Assembly (NCBI RefSeq): GCF_900890425.1
Contig: NZ_CAAHFG010000002.1
Span: 930,001 to 994,000, forward strand
DNA length: 64,000 nucleotides
DNA from: Pontiella desulfatans
GTDB lineage: Bacteria; Verrucomicrobiota; Kiritimatiellia; Kiritimatiellales; Pontiellaceae
Direction: 5' to 3'
The notes beneath the pieces are model-generated. The model did not search any database. It was given only the letters and a program-made list of their open reading frames with translations, and was not told the DNA's origin. Both the position numbers and the translations under genes were made by a program. The stretch's first letter is position 1. Each line of letters begins with the position of its first letter. Below, one piece after another: positions 17,715 through 26,820 of the stretch.

Positions 17715-19133
17715 CTATTTGCCGGGTTTGTAGTCCGGGTTGGGAAGGTGCGGCGGGGCGTTGACCGATTTGGTCCAGGCCTCGAGCTTCCTGTGCATTT
17801 GCGCGGCGCGTTCTGGATATTTCGAGGCGAGGTTGTGTTCTTCGCCGATGTCCTCTTTCAGGTTGAAGAGTTCCTCCTCCTCGTTTTCGAAAAAGGTGCA
17901 GAATTTCCAGTCGCCCTCGCGCATGGCCATGCCGGCGCGGCCGGCAAAGCTGTAGTTGGAGTGGAACCAGTAGAGGGTACGCTCCGGCAGTTTGGCTTCC
18001 GGGTCGGAAAGGGCGGCGGAAATATCGATGCCGTCGAGCGGATGGTTTTCCGGTAGCTTGAGGCCGACTTGCCTGAGCAGGGTGGGGTAGAGATCCTGGG
18101 TAATGATCGGCTCGTGGCTGAGCGTGGCGGCCGGGATGCGGCCGGGGAAGCGGAAGATATAGGGCACGCGGATTCCTCCTTCCACCAGGGCGCCCTTGCC
18201 GCCCTTGAGGATGCCATTGCTGGTGTTGGGCTCGTTCTTGCGCCACCAGTCGCCATCAGCCGTCAACGGTACGCCGCCGTTGTCGGAGGTGAACACCACC
18301 AAGGTGTTGTCGGCAATGCCCAGCTCGTCGAGTTTTTCCAGGATGCGTCCGACGGTGGTGTCGAGGCTTTCCACCATGGCGGCCAGTTTTTCGTCGTGGT
18401 GCATGTTGCCGCGCGGTTTGGTGGCATATTTATCTTCCAGCGCCGCCACGGTCTCGAACGGCGAGTGGACGAGCAGGTCGGGGAAGTAGAGGAAGAAGGG
18501 TTCCTTTTTGTCCACGCTGCGTTCCAGGAATTCGAGCGCGAGATCGCACATGTAGTCGGTCAGGTAGACCCCCGCAGGAATCTTTTCATCGGTATTCACA
18601 CCACCGGGGATCAGTTGGGTGTTGAAATGCTTGTATTCGCGCTTGAGCTTGAATTCGTCGAAACCGAGGGCGGGGGGGAGGTGGTTGGGATCTTTCCACC
18701 ATCCGAGGTGCCATTTTCCGAATACGCCGGTGCGGTAGCCTTGCGACTGGAACGATTCGGCCAGCGTGACGACCTCCTGGTCGAGGTAGCCTTGGTGGGG
18801 CGGTTGAAGCAGGCGGGTTTTAGGCGGCTTACCCTTTTCGATGTCCTTCCGCTGGCCGTCGGAAACCCGCAACACCTTATGGCGCGGTACGTCCCAGCCG
18901 GACATCAGACTGGCACGGGTCGGCGCGCAGATCGGGTCGGCTGCGTAGCCGTTGTCGAACCGCATGCCCTGGCTCGCCAGTTTGTCGATGTTCGGGCTTT
19001 CATAATAGTCGCTACCGAAGCATCCGAGCGAATTCCAGCCCAAGTCGTCGGCCAGAATCAAGACAACATTGGGGGGCTGCGCCGCGGCAATGGCTGCAAT
19101 GCTGAGGCAGGTGCAAAATAGGATCACATTCAT
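17715..19133 (-). CDS. Secreted type I sulfatase (CAPTR)
   Basis: A 472-residue sulfatase with a signal peptide (residues 1-18). PNVVLILADDLGWNSLGCFG contains the metal-binding Asp pair, CAPTRASLMSG the formylglycine site (Cys69), and VVFTSDNGGVPLTADGDWW the second metal site in the arylsulfatase A-like form; LKGGKGALVEGGIRVP completes the pocket. No strong ribosome site was seen in front of the ATG. It is transcribed opposite to the 1-17 kb locus. Likely exported and active on sulfated glycan; substrate unknown. Confidence 0.92.
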   Translation of the reverse strand: MNVILFCTCLSIAAIAAAQPPNVVLILADDLGWNSLGCFGSDYYESPNIDKLASQGMRFDNGYAADPICAPTRASLMSGWDVPRHKVLRVSDGQRKDIEKGKPPKTRLLQPPHQGYLDQEVVTLAESFQSQGYRTGVFGKWHLGWWKDPNHLPPALGFDEFKLKREYKHFNTQLIPGGVNTDEKIPAGVYLTDYMCDLALEFLERSVDKKEPFFLYFPDLLVHSPFETVAALEDKYATKPRGNMHHDEKLAAMVESLDTTVGRILEKLDELGIADNTLVVFTSDNGGVPLTADGDWWRKNEPNTSNGILKGGKGALVEGGIRVPYIFRFPGRIPAATLSHEPIITQDLYPTLLRQVGLKLPENHPLDGIDISAALSDPEAKLPERTLYWFHSNYSFAGRAGMAMREGDWKFCTFFENEEEELFNLKEDIGEEHNLASKYPERAAQMHRKLEAWTKSVNAPPHLPNPDYKPGK

Positions 19134-19201
19134 CCCATAGGTGGTGCTGACGGAGAGTAAAACCCCGTTTTTGTTAAGGTTTCTGATGTCCGATTCATTT
19201 A

Positions 19202-20577
19202 GTCAATTCCGATTTTTTGTTGAAGGTTAACCATGGTTCCGCGCTTTGTGCATATGGCTGTCCCACAGCTCTTAGACAAACCCCGGCAGATACGCCTGTT
19301 CCGGCGCACCCCGTATGCGGCCGGGCGGTTTGGCTGTCCCATAGGAATCCAGCAAGGCGGGCAGGTTCCACCGGCGCCAAAGCACCGCGCGCACAACAGT
19401 GAACTGCCGCTTGAAGCTGTGCTCCCATCCGTGCATGAACGCGAGGCAGCGCATCAGCAGGTGGACCAGCAGCCCCATCCAGATCTGCCAGCGCACGGCG
19501 TTGGCGCTGTAGCCCAGGAAGTCGGAGAGTTGGAGCGTCTGCTTGATCTCCTTGAAGAACACCTCGATGTCCCAGCGGCAACGGTAGAGTTCGGCGACCG
19601 TCCACGCGCTCCACTCCAGGTGATTGGTGATGAAGGCGATTTCGACATCCTTGCCGTTAATCTCGACCAGCGCCACGACCCGGCGCAACTCGCACGGATA
19701 GGCTTTCTTCGATGCTTCGACCACCATCTCGATGACCTCGTCGCGCAGGATGCGCTTGTGCCCGGTGGTTTCGAGGGTGCGCACCACCTTGTACTGCATG
19801 TTGTCCTTCGCCCGGCCAACCCACCAGACACCGCGCACCGTCAGCTCGAAAAGATGCTTGAACTTGTTGTAGGCCTTGTCGAACACGGCGATTTCACCGG
19901 GTTTGAGCTCGGCGCACAGGCTTTGGGTCATCGTGCTGTCATGGTGCTTCGCCGTGTCGATGATGGCGCACCGGGGCAGGAAGCTTTGCAGGTCGAGGCG
20001 CAGGTGGCACTTGGCCGCAGCCTTGCGGCGGCGATGCTTCGCCCAGTCCATGCAGTTGGCGACGAGCTGGATCGTGGTCGAGTCCAGCGCATGGATCGTC
20101 TTGCTGAAGCGCCGGAGGTATCCGCGCCGAACCTTGCCCTTCGCGAAGCCCGGGACTGTATCCATCAGATGCTTCATCATGCACCAGTAGAGCTCTTCGG
20201 CCATGTCCGCGTTGCGGATCTTGTTCGCGTGGCTCAGGTTGTTACGCGACGGAGGAACCGCGCCGCGGATGGTAGAGAGCGCCGCCGCGTTCATCTGGAG
20301 CGCGTCGCACACATCGTTGAGTCCGAGTGCATGGGAGAAGTGGGCGTACAGCAAAGAAACCACATGGCTCCACGGCGTGTACGTCCGGCTTTGAATGTCC
20401 ACGCCATGCTTCTGCGCAAGGCTCGACACCATGTGTCCGGGAATCAGATTGCACAATTGTTTCAAGGTTGTATACCTATGTCCGGCTGGCTTGTGTTTAT
20501 GTTGTTTTTTCATACCCTCCGAGTGGAGGATTTCAACGGCACATGCCAGCCTTTTTTTTCAATATCTATGGGATGAC
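19202..20577. mobile_element. IS4-family insertion sequence (approximate limits)
   Basis: The transposase gene at 19272-20513 is flanked by short imperfect inverted ends: GTCAATTCC at 19202-19210 and the inverse of GTCATCC (GGATGAC at 20571-20577). No convincing target-site duplication was found next to these ends, so the limits are provisional. The stretch 20578-20779 beyond it is AT-rich and holds no recognisable gene. Confidence 0.5.
19272..20513 (-). CDS. IS4-family DDE transposase
   Basis: A 413-residue transposase. An N-terminal DUF4372-like region is followed by the DDE domain: the first Asp in IHALDSTTIQL, the second in IAVFDKAYNKF, and the Glu in YRCRWDIEVFFKEIKQ, which is the Y-(2)-R-(3)-E-(6)-K signature of IS4. 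The reading frame is intact, so the element may still be active. It is transcribed on the minus strand between a sulfatase and the redox gene group. It catalyses cut-and-paste transposition. Confidence 0.93.
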   Translation of the reverse strand: MKKQHKHKPAGHRYTTLKQLCNLIPGHMVSSLAQKHGVDIQSRTYTPWSHVVSLLYAHFSHALGLNDVCDALQMNAAALSTIRGAVPPSRNNLSHANKIRNADMAEELYWCMMKHLMDTVPGFAKGKVRRGYLRRFSKTIHALDSTTIQLVANCMDWAKHRRRKAAAKCHLRLDLQSFLPRCAIIDTAKHHDSTMTQSLCAELKPGEIAVFDKAYNKFKHLFELTVRGVWWVGRAKDNMQYKVVRTLETTGHKRILRDEVIEMVVEASKKAYPCELRRVVALVEINGKDVEIAFITNHLEWSAWTVAELYRCRWDIEVFFKEIKQTLQLSDFLGYSANAVRWQIWMGLLVHLLMRCLAFMHGWEHSFKRQFTVVRAVLWRRWNLPALLDSYGTAKPPGRIRGAPEQAYLPGFV

Positions 20578-20779
20578 AATGAAATAGGATTAATAATTTT
20601 TTCATGGTTTTTCCTTCTGTTCGGCGTCGCCCACCTTTGGCTGCGGCAGGGCGTGATCCACCGGCAATTGCTTCGCTATTCAAAGGGGATTGGGGGTGAA
20701 TTTTCAAGGAAATAAAATAAAACATAATATTTTAGTAGATAGTTCTCTGTAACGGCTATAAAAATGAGAGAAAATGGGG

Positions 20780-20811
20780 TTGACAAAATGGAAAATTCGA
20801 GCGCATAAATA
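20780..20811 (+). promoter_or_regulatory. Candidate promoter with AATAAAAC motif
   Basis: TTGACA at 20780-20785 and CATAAA at 20804-20809 (18-base spacer) lie about 60 bases before the start at 20871. The -10 side merges with AATAAAACAGTATAT, a motif also seen near 26628, 35391 and 38798. Confidence 0.45.
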
Positions 20812-20870
20812 AAACAGTATATTTAAAGGGCTGGGATGCAACCCGGCTGACCCCAAGCAGGAGAACCACC

Positions 20871-21701
20871 ATGTTGAAACAAAGTGTAAAATGCATCATC
20901 TTGTCGATTGCCATGCTGGGCATCGCGCCCATGGCATCGTTTGCAAGCACCCTCCATTGGAACACGACCAAGGCCGCCGCCTTGGCGGAACTCCAGTCTT
21001 CGGGGAAAAAGCGCCTCTTCCTGATCATCGGGAATGCCAGCTGCTACAATTGCTACAATACGAGGGTCTATTATGCCGAGACCGCCACCGTGAAGCCGAT
21101 TCTCGAAGAGCACTACGTGCTATGGTACCACGACGAGTGGAGCTATCCAAATACCTGGACTGCTCCTTTCTATTCGCAGATGAGACCGCCGGCAAGTTCG
21201 GCACTGCCGCATTCATGGGTGATTGATGCGAGCGATACCGACAACCTGATTGCCTTGGATGTTGCGGGCGGAACGCTATATCCGGGGGGGATTTTTGAGA
21301 ACTTAATCACCCCCTGGATTCCAACCACACCGGATTTTTCGGAGTGGATCGGTGATTTCGGTCTACCTGCCGGTGAGCAGGGGGAGACGAATTGCCCTGC
21401 GGGGGACAGCATTCCGAACCTGTTGAAATATGCGTGCGGCCTTGTCCCGACCCACTATTGCGCGACGGCCGACCTTATGCCTTGCACCGTTTCCAACGGG
21501 GTGTTCGCGATCCAGTATTACAAGTCCAAGGATACGGTCGGCGTGCAGCTCGATCCGGTCTGGACATCGTCGCTTACCAACGGGACTTGGTCGACGGGCG
21601 GCCTTTCGGTGCAGCAACTGGCAGACGAAGGCGGGCGTGAAAAATGGAGCGCTTCGCTGCCTTCGGACGGCCAGGGCTTTATCCGCCTGAAAGCGGAGTA
21701 G
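20871..21701 (+). CDS. Secreted thioredoxin-fold protein with CYNC motif
   Basis: A 276-residue protein with a signal peptide (about 1-26; GGAGAACC before the ATG). Residues 30-130 resemble a thioredoxin-like fold: GKKRLFLIIGNASCYNC with Cys58 and Cys61 in a CxxC, then a PHSWVID strand matching the cis-Pro side loosely. The C-terminal half contains GDSIPNLLKYACGL, the conserved helix found before C-terminal beta domains in many PVC secreted proteins (compare DDLLEYALGG in 26821-28749). It probably acts in extracytoplasmic thiol chemistry. It is 34 bases upstream of the DUF4266-like gene and is likely co-transcribed with it. Confidence 0.65.
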   Translation: MLKQSVKCIILSIAMLGIAPMASFASTLHWNTTKAAALAELQSSGKKRLFLIIGNASCYNCYNTRVYYAETATVKPILEEHYVLWYHDEWSYPNTWTAPFYSQMRPPASSALPHSWVIDASDTDNLIALDVAGGTLYPGGIFENLITPWIPTTPDFSEWIGDFGLPAGEQGETNCPAGDSIPNLLKYACGLVPTHYCATADLMPCTVSNGVFAIQYYKSKDTVGVQLDPVWTSSLTNGTWSTGGLSVQQLADEGGREKWSASLPSDGQGFIRLKAE

Positions 21702-21735
21702 TCGTGCACATAATTGAATTCAGGATGGGATAACC

Positions 21736-21966
21736 ATGAAACTAAAAACACACGCGTGGAGACGGCACTGGCCGGTTGTCGGGTGCCTGTTGTTGGGCGG
21801 TTGCGCAAAGGTGCCGGTTCATCAGCAACGGTTGGCGGCAAAACCGAACATGACGTTTTCCGACTCGCAGGTTTTCAACTACGGCAATTCACTGCAGAGC
21901 CAGATCGAACCGGGATCGGCCACGCTAGGGGCATCAACATCAAGTGGGTGTACATCGTGCAAGTAG
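21736..21966 (+). CDS. DUF4266-type small lipoprotein
   Basis: A 76-residue lipoprotein: basic N-terminus, hydrophobic stretch, lipobox LLGGC, then CAKVPVHQQRLAAKPNM and a cysteine-bearing tail ending SGCTSCK. This matches the DUF4266 pattern as I remember it: a short lipoprotein with KVP after the lipobox, an EPGSA segment and a Gly/Cys-rich C-terminus. In other bacteria such genes sit beside thioredoxin-like and outer-membrane proteins, as here. The frame is distinct from the overlapping longer frame, and its AT/GC use and lipobox argue it is real. The two C-terminal Cys could be a substrate or ligand for the adjacent CxxC proteins; that is inference. Confidence 0.75.
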   Translation: MKLKTHAWRRHWPVVGCLLLGGCAKVPVHQQRLAAKPNMTFSDSQVFNYGNSLQSQIEPGSATLGASTSSGCTSCK

Positions 21967-21968
21967 GA

Positions 21969-23696
21969 ATGATCCGCTGTTTCCGTTTGCCGACCGTTTT
22001 CCTCGTTTCGGTGCTGTGGATTTCCGCCTTCGCCGACAGCGGTGGCTCCGTGGATTTGGACGATGTTCTTCAGGCCATGGAATCCGCTCCTGCGCAAGGA
22101 GCTTCGTCCCAAGCGGAAAAGCCGGCCAGCTTGGGTGGGAAAATGGACGGCCTGGATTTCAGCCTTACCCCGTTTGAGGGTGGCGATCCCGTTGCACTGG
22201 GCGACTTCGCCGGGGAAATCGTGGTGCTCGATTTTTTTGCGCATTGGTGCGAGCCGTGCCGCAAGGCCTCGCCGCAGATCGAGGAGGGCATCGCCGCCTA
22301 CTATGCCGGGCAGGGCGGAAACCCCAGCGGGATACCGGTGCGGGTCTTGGCCATTAATGCCGATGATTCCGCCCCGGAGGCGACCGCCCGTTTTGTGGAG
22401 GAGACGGGGCTTGAATGGGTGCTGAACGATTCCGGCGGGAAGGTGTTCGAGCAATACGAAGGTGTTGGGCTGCCGTTGCTGGTCGTGTTGGACTTGGCTT
22501 CGGCGGAACCCGGCATCGTCTACCAAAGCACGGGGTTCAAAGGGCTGGAGCCCATGCATGCGGCCATCGATGCCGTGGGCGGAAGTCCGCTTGCCCCGGT
22601 GGAGGATGTGCACAGTGAGAAGGTTGGGCACACGCTATCCGTAGCGGGCTCGGCCTTGGTTTCCGATGATGTTTCCCTGGTCGATGCGTTGCTCGAATAC
22701 AAGCTGCAACAGGGTGGCGGGTGGTTTAAGCTTAATGTCCTGGGCGGATACACCGACGTGGAGTTCCCGGGATTCCCTGCCCAGGAAGTTTCCCCGCTGG
22801 CTGTCGAGGCCAGTGAGCGCCGCGATCAACGGCTGGGAGTGCAGGGGACGGCGCGCTTCAACGTTGCCGAACCGTTGGCATTGACCATCGGCGGAGGCGG
22901 CTCATCCGGCTTCACGGACTATCGGGCGCTTTGGGTTGATGAGTTTTACCATCAGCTCGACCAGTCGCAAGTTGACTTTGTCGATGAGTTTCTTCCGTTC
23001 ACAAACCGGACGGTCAACTACCTGGAACCGGAACCGTGGAACGCCAACGTCTCGGCGGATCTGCGCTGGGAATACCTGCCCACCTGCGGGTTCCTGACCG
23101 TGCTGGCCAACTATTCAGCCAGCGGCGGCATCCCGTCCTATCTGGAGGGCGATCTATTGGATGGGCTTGAGGTGGAGGAGAAGAACTACTACACCCGCGG
23201 AGTGGGGCTTTCGCTGGAAAACATCCTCACCCGGCGGCTGCGCTCGCTGCTGGATGTCCAGGTGCAGAAGACGACCGACCGCGAAGTACGCACCCTTTTC
23301 AAGGGCTCGTTCAACTATGCCTTGCTCGATCATTTGGTATGCCGGACGGAATTCTCGTATGTGCACGAAGACCCCGGTTTTGACGCGTGGTCGGCGGGTG
23401 CCGTTTTGGAGAAGGATTGGAACGATACCTGGTTTGTGAGCGTGGGGGCGCGCTATTACGAGGATACCGGCGAGATTCTCGACACAGTGCCCGAAAGCGC
23501 CGCGCCGCCCGCCGTGCGCACCTATCAGGGGGCGGTGGCCTTGCGCTGGCAGGGTGCCCATAATGCATTGAAGGTCTCCGTGGGGCCTTATTACAGCCAC
23601 TATCTGGAACCGGCGTCGGATCCCATCCGCTTCAGTGAATTGTACAAGGACAGGGACTGGGTCTACGGCAACCTTTCCTACGTACATACGTTTTAG
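21969..23696 (+). CDS. TlpA-like thioredoxin domain fused to outer-membrane beta-barrel
   Basis: The 575-residue protein is assigned to ATG 21969, two bases after the stop of the lipoprotein gene; a longer in-frame extension overlaps that gene and lacks a signal peptide. Signal peptide: about residues 1-22. Residues about 55-215 are a TlpA/ResA-type domain with FFAHWCEPCRKASPQ (Cys94, Cys97) and VRVLAINADDS; the cis-Pro is in GVGLPLLVV. From about 235 to the aromatic end (VHTF) alternating strands with terminal Phe predict a beta-barrel. Such a soluble thioredoxin-barrel fusion is unusual; in comparable loci these are usually separate genes. Likely role: thiol exchange at the outer membrane. 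Confidence 0.75.
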   Translation: MIRCFRLPTVFLVSVLWISAFADSGGSVDLDDVLQAMESAPAQGASSQAEKPASLGGKMDGLDFSLTPFEGGDPVALGDFAGEIVVLDFFAHWCEPCRKASPQIEEGIAAYYAGQGGNPSGIPVRVLAINADDSAPEATARFVEETGLEWVLNDSGGKVFEQYEGVGLPLLVVLDLASAEPGIVYQSTGFKGLEPMHAAIDAVGGSPLAPVEDVHSEKVGHTLSVAGSALVSDDVSLVDALLEYKLQQGGGWFKLNVLGGYTDVEFPGFPAQEVSPLAVEASERRDQRLGVQGTARFNVAEPLALTIGGGGSSGFTDYRALWVDEFYHQLDQSQVDFVDEFLPFTNRTVNYLEPEPWNANVSADLRWEYLPTCGFLTVLANYSASGGIPSYLEGDLLDGLEVEEKNYYTRGVGLSLENILTRRLRSLLDVQVQKTTDREVRTLFKGSFNYALLDHLVCRTEFSYVHEDPGFDAWSAGAVLEKDWNDTWFVSVGARYYEDTGEILDTVPESAAPPAVRTYQGAVALRWQGAHNALKVSVGPYYSHYLEPASDPIRFSELYKDRDWVYGNLSYVHTF

Positions 23697-23907
23697 TGGA
23701 TGCCACCGGCAACGATCTTTTTCCGGAACATCGGAATAAAGGGACATTGATTTCCTAATCCCTTGGAACCCGCCATGCGGTCTTGTGTTGGGTCGCCTTG
23801 GGCGGATAGTCTGCAAGCAGGAGGAAAGGCACGCTGCGTTTCATGGAATGAAACGCTGTTCGTGCTAAGAGTGCAGCGTGCAAAAAAAAACGAGGTGCCC
23901 GATAGCG

Positions 23908-24507
23908 ATGCATAATGAATACAATACCCGGCAGACGCTGATCCAGCGGATACAGGCAAACCACGATGAGCGGTCGTGGGACGAATTCGTGCGCATCTAC
24001 CGCCCGTACATCTATGCCATTATCCGCAACATGAACGTCTCCGCGGACGATGTCGACGACCTCGTCCAGCAGGTATGCCTCAAGGTGTGGAAGAACATTG
24101 CCGGCATGGAGCTGACGGCCACCCACCGCTTCCGCAGCTGGCTCAGTTCGGTGACGATCAACTGCACGCGGGACTATTTCCGCAAATCCGCCCGCGATGC
24201 CGCGCGCGTTGAAAAAGCGGCCGATGAGGAATCGCTCAATTACCTGAGATCGGTCGATGAGCCGGAGATTGGGCGGATCGCCCAGCGGGAATGGGAAATC
24301 CATTTGACGAACCTGGCCCTGGAAAACATCGAACCCCTCTTCATCCCGCAAACCATCGAGGTGTTCATGCTAAGCCTCGAAGGGATGAGTGTGAAGGACA
24401 TCGCTGAAAAAACCAGGCTTTCGTTGAACGCGGTGTATTACCAGAAAAACCGGTTCAAGCGGCGCTTGGTGCAGGAGATTGCCCACCTGCGCGACGAGCT
24501 GGAATGA
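23908..24507 (+). CDS. ECF-type RNA polymerase sigma factor
   Basis: A 199-residue protein. The start at ATG 23908 fits the alignment of region 2; a GTG 30 bases upstream is an alternative. Region 2 has YIYAIIRNMNVSADDVDDLV followed by QQVCLKVWKNI and RFRSWLSSVTIN; region 4 has MSVKDIAEKTRLSLNAVYYQ, the helix-turn-helix that reads the -35 element. This directs RNA polymerase to a small regulon. No anti-sigma gene is adjacent; instead a Ser/Thr kinase gene converges 24 bases downstream. Pairings of ECF factors with kinases are common in Planctomycetes and relatives, suggesting phosphorylation-controlled activity. Confidence 0.92.
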   Translation: MHNEYNTRQTLIQRIQANHDERSWDEFVRIYRPYIYAIIRNMNVSADDVDDLVQQVCLKVWKNIAGMELTATHRFRSWLSSVTINCTRDYFRKSARDAARVEKAADEESLNYLRSVDEPEIGRIAQREWEIHLTNLALENIEPLFIPQTIEVFMLSLEGMSVKDIAEKTRLSLNAVYYQKNRFKRRLVQEIAHLRDELE

Positions 24508-24531
24508 ACGACATTCCTTGTTCGATATTCT

Positions 24532-26589
24532 TCATTCTTCGCCCTCTTCCTCGATGACTTCAATCCCCTTGGAGCGGATTCTGTTCAGCAGGGCTTGGGG
24601 GTATTCCCCGCGCCCGACGATGAGCCGTTCGAGGCCGAGGTTGCCTAGGGTCCAGGGTAGCTTATCCTGCGGTTCGAGCGCGACGCCGACCATACGCAAT
24701 TCCCGAATATCAATCTTCCTGAGTTCACGCGCGAGGGAGAGGGGGGTGTGGCTGATGTCGAGGGCGTGGAGGTTGAGGGGGGCTAGGACGTTCTGCCGGT
24801 AAATCAGGGGAATGGTGACGAGGTAGGCGCTGTAGGGGCTGTGGGAAAGGTCGAGGTGCCAGCCTTCGGGGCGTTTGGTGAGCTTGAGTTCCGGGATGTT
24901 CTCCAACGAGAGTTCGTTCAGCCAGAAAAGCATTACGGCAACCAGCTTGGTATGTTCGCTGGGGTTGATCTCCGGGATGCGCCGGGTGTAGTGGTAGTAG
25001 AGGAACAGGCAAAAGTCGCGGTTGATCGCTTCGGTGTGGGTCATGAGCTCGGCCAGATCCCCATCCGGCAGCAGGTCATGATCGTTGGTTTTGAATTCCG
25101 CATATTGCCTGCAAAGCTCCAGCATGGCGGCATTCCTGGTGTCCAGCTTGGGTGCTTGCTCCAAGGCATCCCTTGCGGCATTGAATTGCTGAAGCATGAA
25201 GTGCATGCGGGCTTTTTCGAGCAGGATGGCTGTCCGGTTGGCCGGGTCGAGGTTCTTGTTTTCCAGGAGTCGCTCCGCCACGGGAATCATGTTTCTTGCG
25301 GTGACATAGCTGCGGACCCCTTGTGCGTGGTAGGAGAGGGTTGCGAGTTCCTCCCCGACCTTCAGCGACTTTTCCTGCTCCTCCTTGTATAAGGCGAAGT
25401 TCTGTTCGCCGATCTCTTTTTCGTGGCGGATGACGGAGAGGTTGATGCCCATGGCCAACGCAAAAACCGATAGCAGGGCGATGAGCCAAAGCGAAAGTTC
25501 CTTGTGGCGCTGGGTGAGCAGCATCAGGCGGGTGTGGAGGCCGGCGCGCTCCACCCGGGTGGGGAACCCGGCCAGGAAGCGGTTGATGTCGGCCTGCAGC
25601 TCCTGGACGGTGGCGTAGCGGCCGGCGGGCTCGGTGGCCAGGGCTTTCGTGGCCACGGCGCAGAGGCTCCGGTTCGGAGGCCGGGCGGGGTGCCGTTTCG
25701 CCGGGGGGACGATCCGGCCCGCGCGGGTGTTTTCCAGCACCTCGTTGGTATGGGCGCCCTCCACCGGGAGTTTGTGCGTTAGGAGGGTGTAGAGGATGGC
25801 GCCAAGGGCGTAGATGTCGGTTTGCGTTGTTTTCTCCCCGCCGGAAACCTGTTCGGGCGCCATGAAGCCGGGCGTTCCTTTCATGATGCCCGAAAGGGTC
25901 ATGTCGTTCAGGATTTCCCCGTCCAGGCCGTTCAGTTCCTGTGGTGCCGCCGTTGGGGGCCTGTCCAGCCCCACATGCGCCAGCCCCCAGTCGCAGAGGA
26001 ACACCTCGCCGAATTGCCCGACGCGGATGTTGTCGGGCTTGATGTCCAGGTGCAGCACGTTGCAGGAATGGGCATAGGCCACGGCATCGCAAACCTTGTT
26101 GTAGATGCCCAAAAGGGTGCCCAGCGGGTAGCGCTTTTCATAGGTTTTGTCGCCTTCCGCCAGTTTGTCAATGATGTCCTTCAGGCTGTCGCCCGGCACC
26201 AGCTCCATGGTGAAGAAGGGCGTACCCGCCTCATCGATGCCCATGTTGTATATCGGCACGATGTTGGGGTGCGTCAGGTTGGCGGTCAATTGCGCTTCGC
26301 GCAGGAACTGCTCCAGGTCGTCCGGTGTTTCGGTCTTGATGGGGTGGGCCATGGCGACACAGCGCTTCAACCGCTCGTCGAAGGTCCGCACGATGCTTTT
26401 TTCGCCGCCCGAGGCGATCGGGTCGAGTTTCCGGTAGCGCGCATCGGTGCTTTTCAGCGAATGCAGGATGGGGGTCGTCCATTCCAGTTCCTCGGCGGAC
26501 GGCTTGTCCGGGTCGGCTCCATAGAATTGCCTCAAGAGTTTTTTTCTCCGCTCGGGGCGCTTTTTTCCGTTGTCCGGGCTGTCTTTCAT
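24532..26589 (-). CDS. Transmembrane Ser/Thr protein kinase
   Basis: A 685-residue Hanks-type kinase. ATG 26589 is preferred over an upstream TTG. Residues about 53-330 form the kinase domain: IASGGEKSIV (altered glycine loop), VAMAHPIK (the usual VAxK lysine is shifted or replaced), FLREAQLTANLTHPNIV, HLDIKPDN with catalytic Asp182, and DWG at 200-202 in place of DFG. KGTPGFMAPEQVSGG is the activation loop end. A single membrane helix near residues 345-365 (SLWLIALLSVFALAMGI) leads to a C-terminal region of about 320 residues with TPR-like helices. The loop changes are shared, as far as I recall, by related PVC kinases, so activity is still likely. Gene is convergent with the ECF gene. Confidence 0.9.
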   Translation of the reverse strand: MKDSPDNGKKRPERRKKLLRQFYGADPDKPSAEELEWTTPILHSLKSTDARYRKLDPIASGGEKSIVRTFDERLKRCVAMAHPIKTETPDDLEQFLREAQLTANLTHPNIVPIYNMGIDEAGTPFFTMELVPGDSLKDIIDKLAEGDKTYEKRYPLGTLLGIYNKVCDAVAYAHSCNVLHLDIKPDNIRVGQFGEVFLCDWGLAHVGLDRPPTAAPQELNGLDGEILNDMTLSGIMKGTPGFMAPEQVSGGEKTTQTDIYALGAILYTLLTHKLPVEGAHTNEVLENTRAGRIVPPAKRHPARPPNRSLCAVATKALATEPAGRYATVQELQADINRFLAGFPTRVERAGLHTRLMLLTQRHKELSLWLIALLSVFALAMGINLSVIRHEKEIGEQNFALYKEEQEKSLKVGEELATLSYHAQGVRSYVTARNMIPVAERLLENKNLDPANRTAILLEKARMHFMLQQFNAARDALEQAPKLDTRNAAMLELCRQYAEFKTNDHDLLPDGDLAELMTHTEAINRDFCLFLYYHYTRRIPEINPSEHTKLVAVMLFWLNELSLENIPELKLTKRPEGWHLDLSHSPYSAYLVTIPLIYRQNVLAPLNLHALDISHTPLSLARELRKIDIRELRMVGVALEPQDKLPWTLGNLGLERLIVGRGEYPQALLNRIRSKGIEVIEEEGEE

Positions 26590-26820
26590 GTTCAGCCCAT
26601 TCCATAGCAAAAAAGCCGTTTAACAACGAAATAAAACGATTAAATATATTTATTTAAATGGGGCGGTGGATTCCCTGAGCCCGGAATAATGAATTTTTTT
26701 TAAAATACCACTGAAAGCGGCGTTTATAGTTATAAGGCGATGGGGTTGCCATGCCTTGGAGATAAAATGGTATATTTAGGTGGTCAATCTGCGAGCAACA
26801 ACAAAAACAAAGGAGTCGAG
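26590..26820. promoter_or_regulatory. AT-rich divergent control region with AATAAAAC motif
   Basis: The gap between the kinase start and the next plus-strand gene contains AAATAAAACGATTAAAT at about 26627-26643, several T/A tracts, and AAAGGAGTCGAG at 26810-26820 as the ribosome site for 26821. A second ATAAAATGGTATATTTA at 26762-26778 could be the promoter of that gene. No gene is seen. Confidence 0.4.

Noticed and set aside
17209-19133. Anti-sigma/anti-anti-sigma switch involving the STAS-like protein
   Set aside because: No kinase or sigma gene is next to it and the usual Ser phosphorylation motif is not evident.
19233-20576. Open frame antisense to the IS4 transposase
   Set aside because: The transposase has full DDE motifs; the antisense protein has no family features.
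19202-20577. Target-site duplication for the IS4 element
   Set aside because: No matching direct repeat could be found next to the provisional ends.
21714-21968. N-terminal extension of the TlpA-barrel gene
   Set aside because: It overlaps the DUF4266-type lipoprotein gene in another frame, has no signal peptide at its start and low coding character; the ATG at 21969 gives a clean signal peptide.
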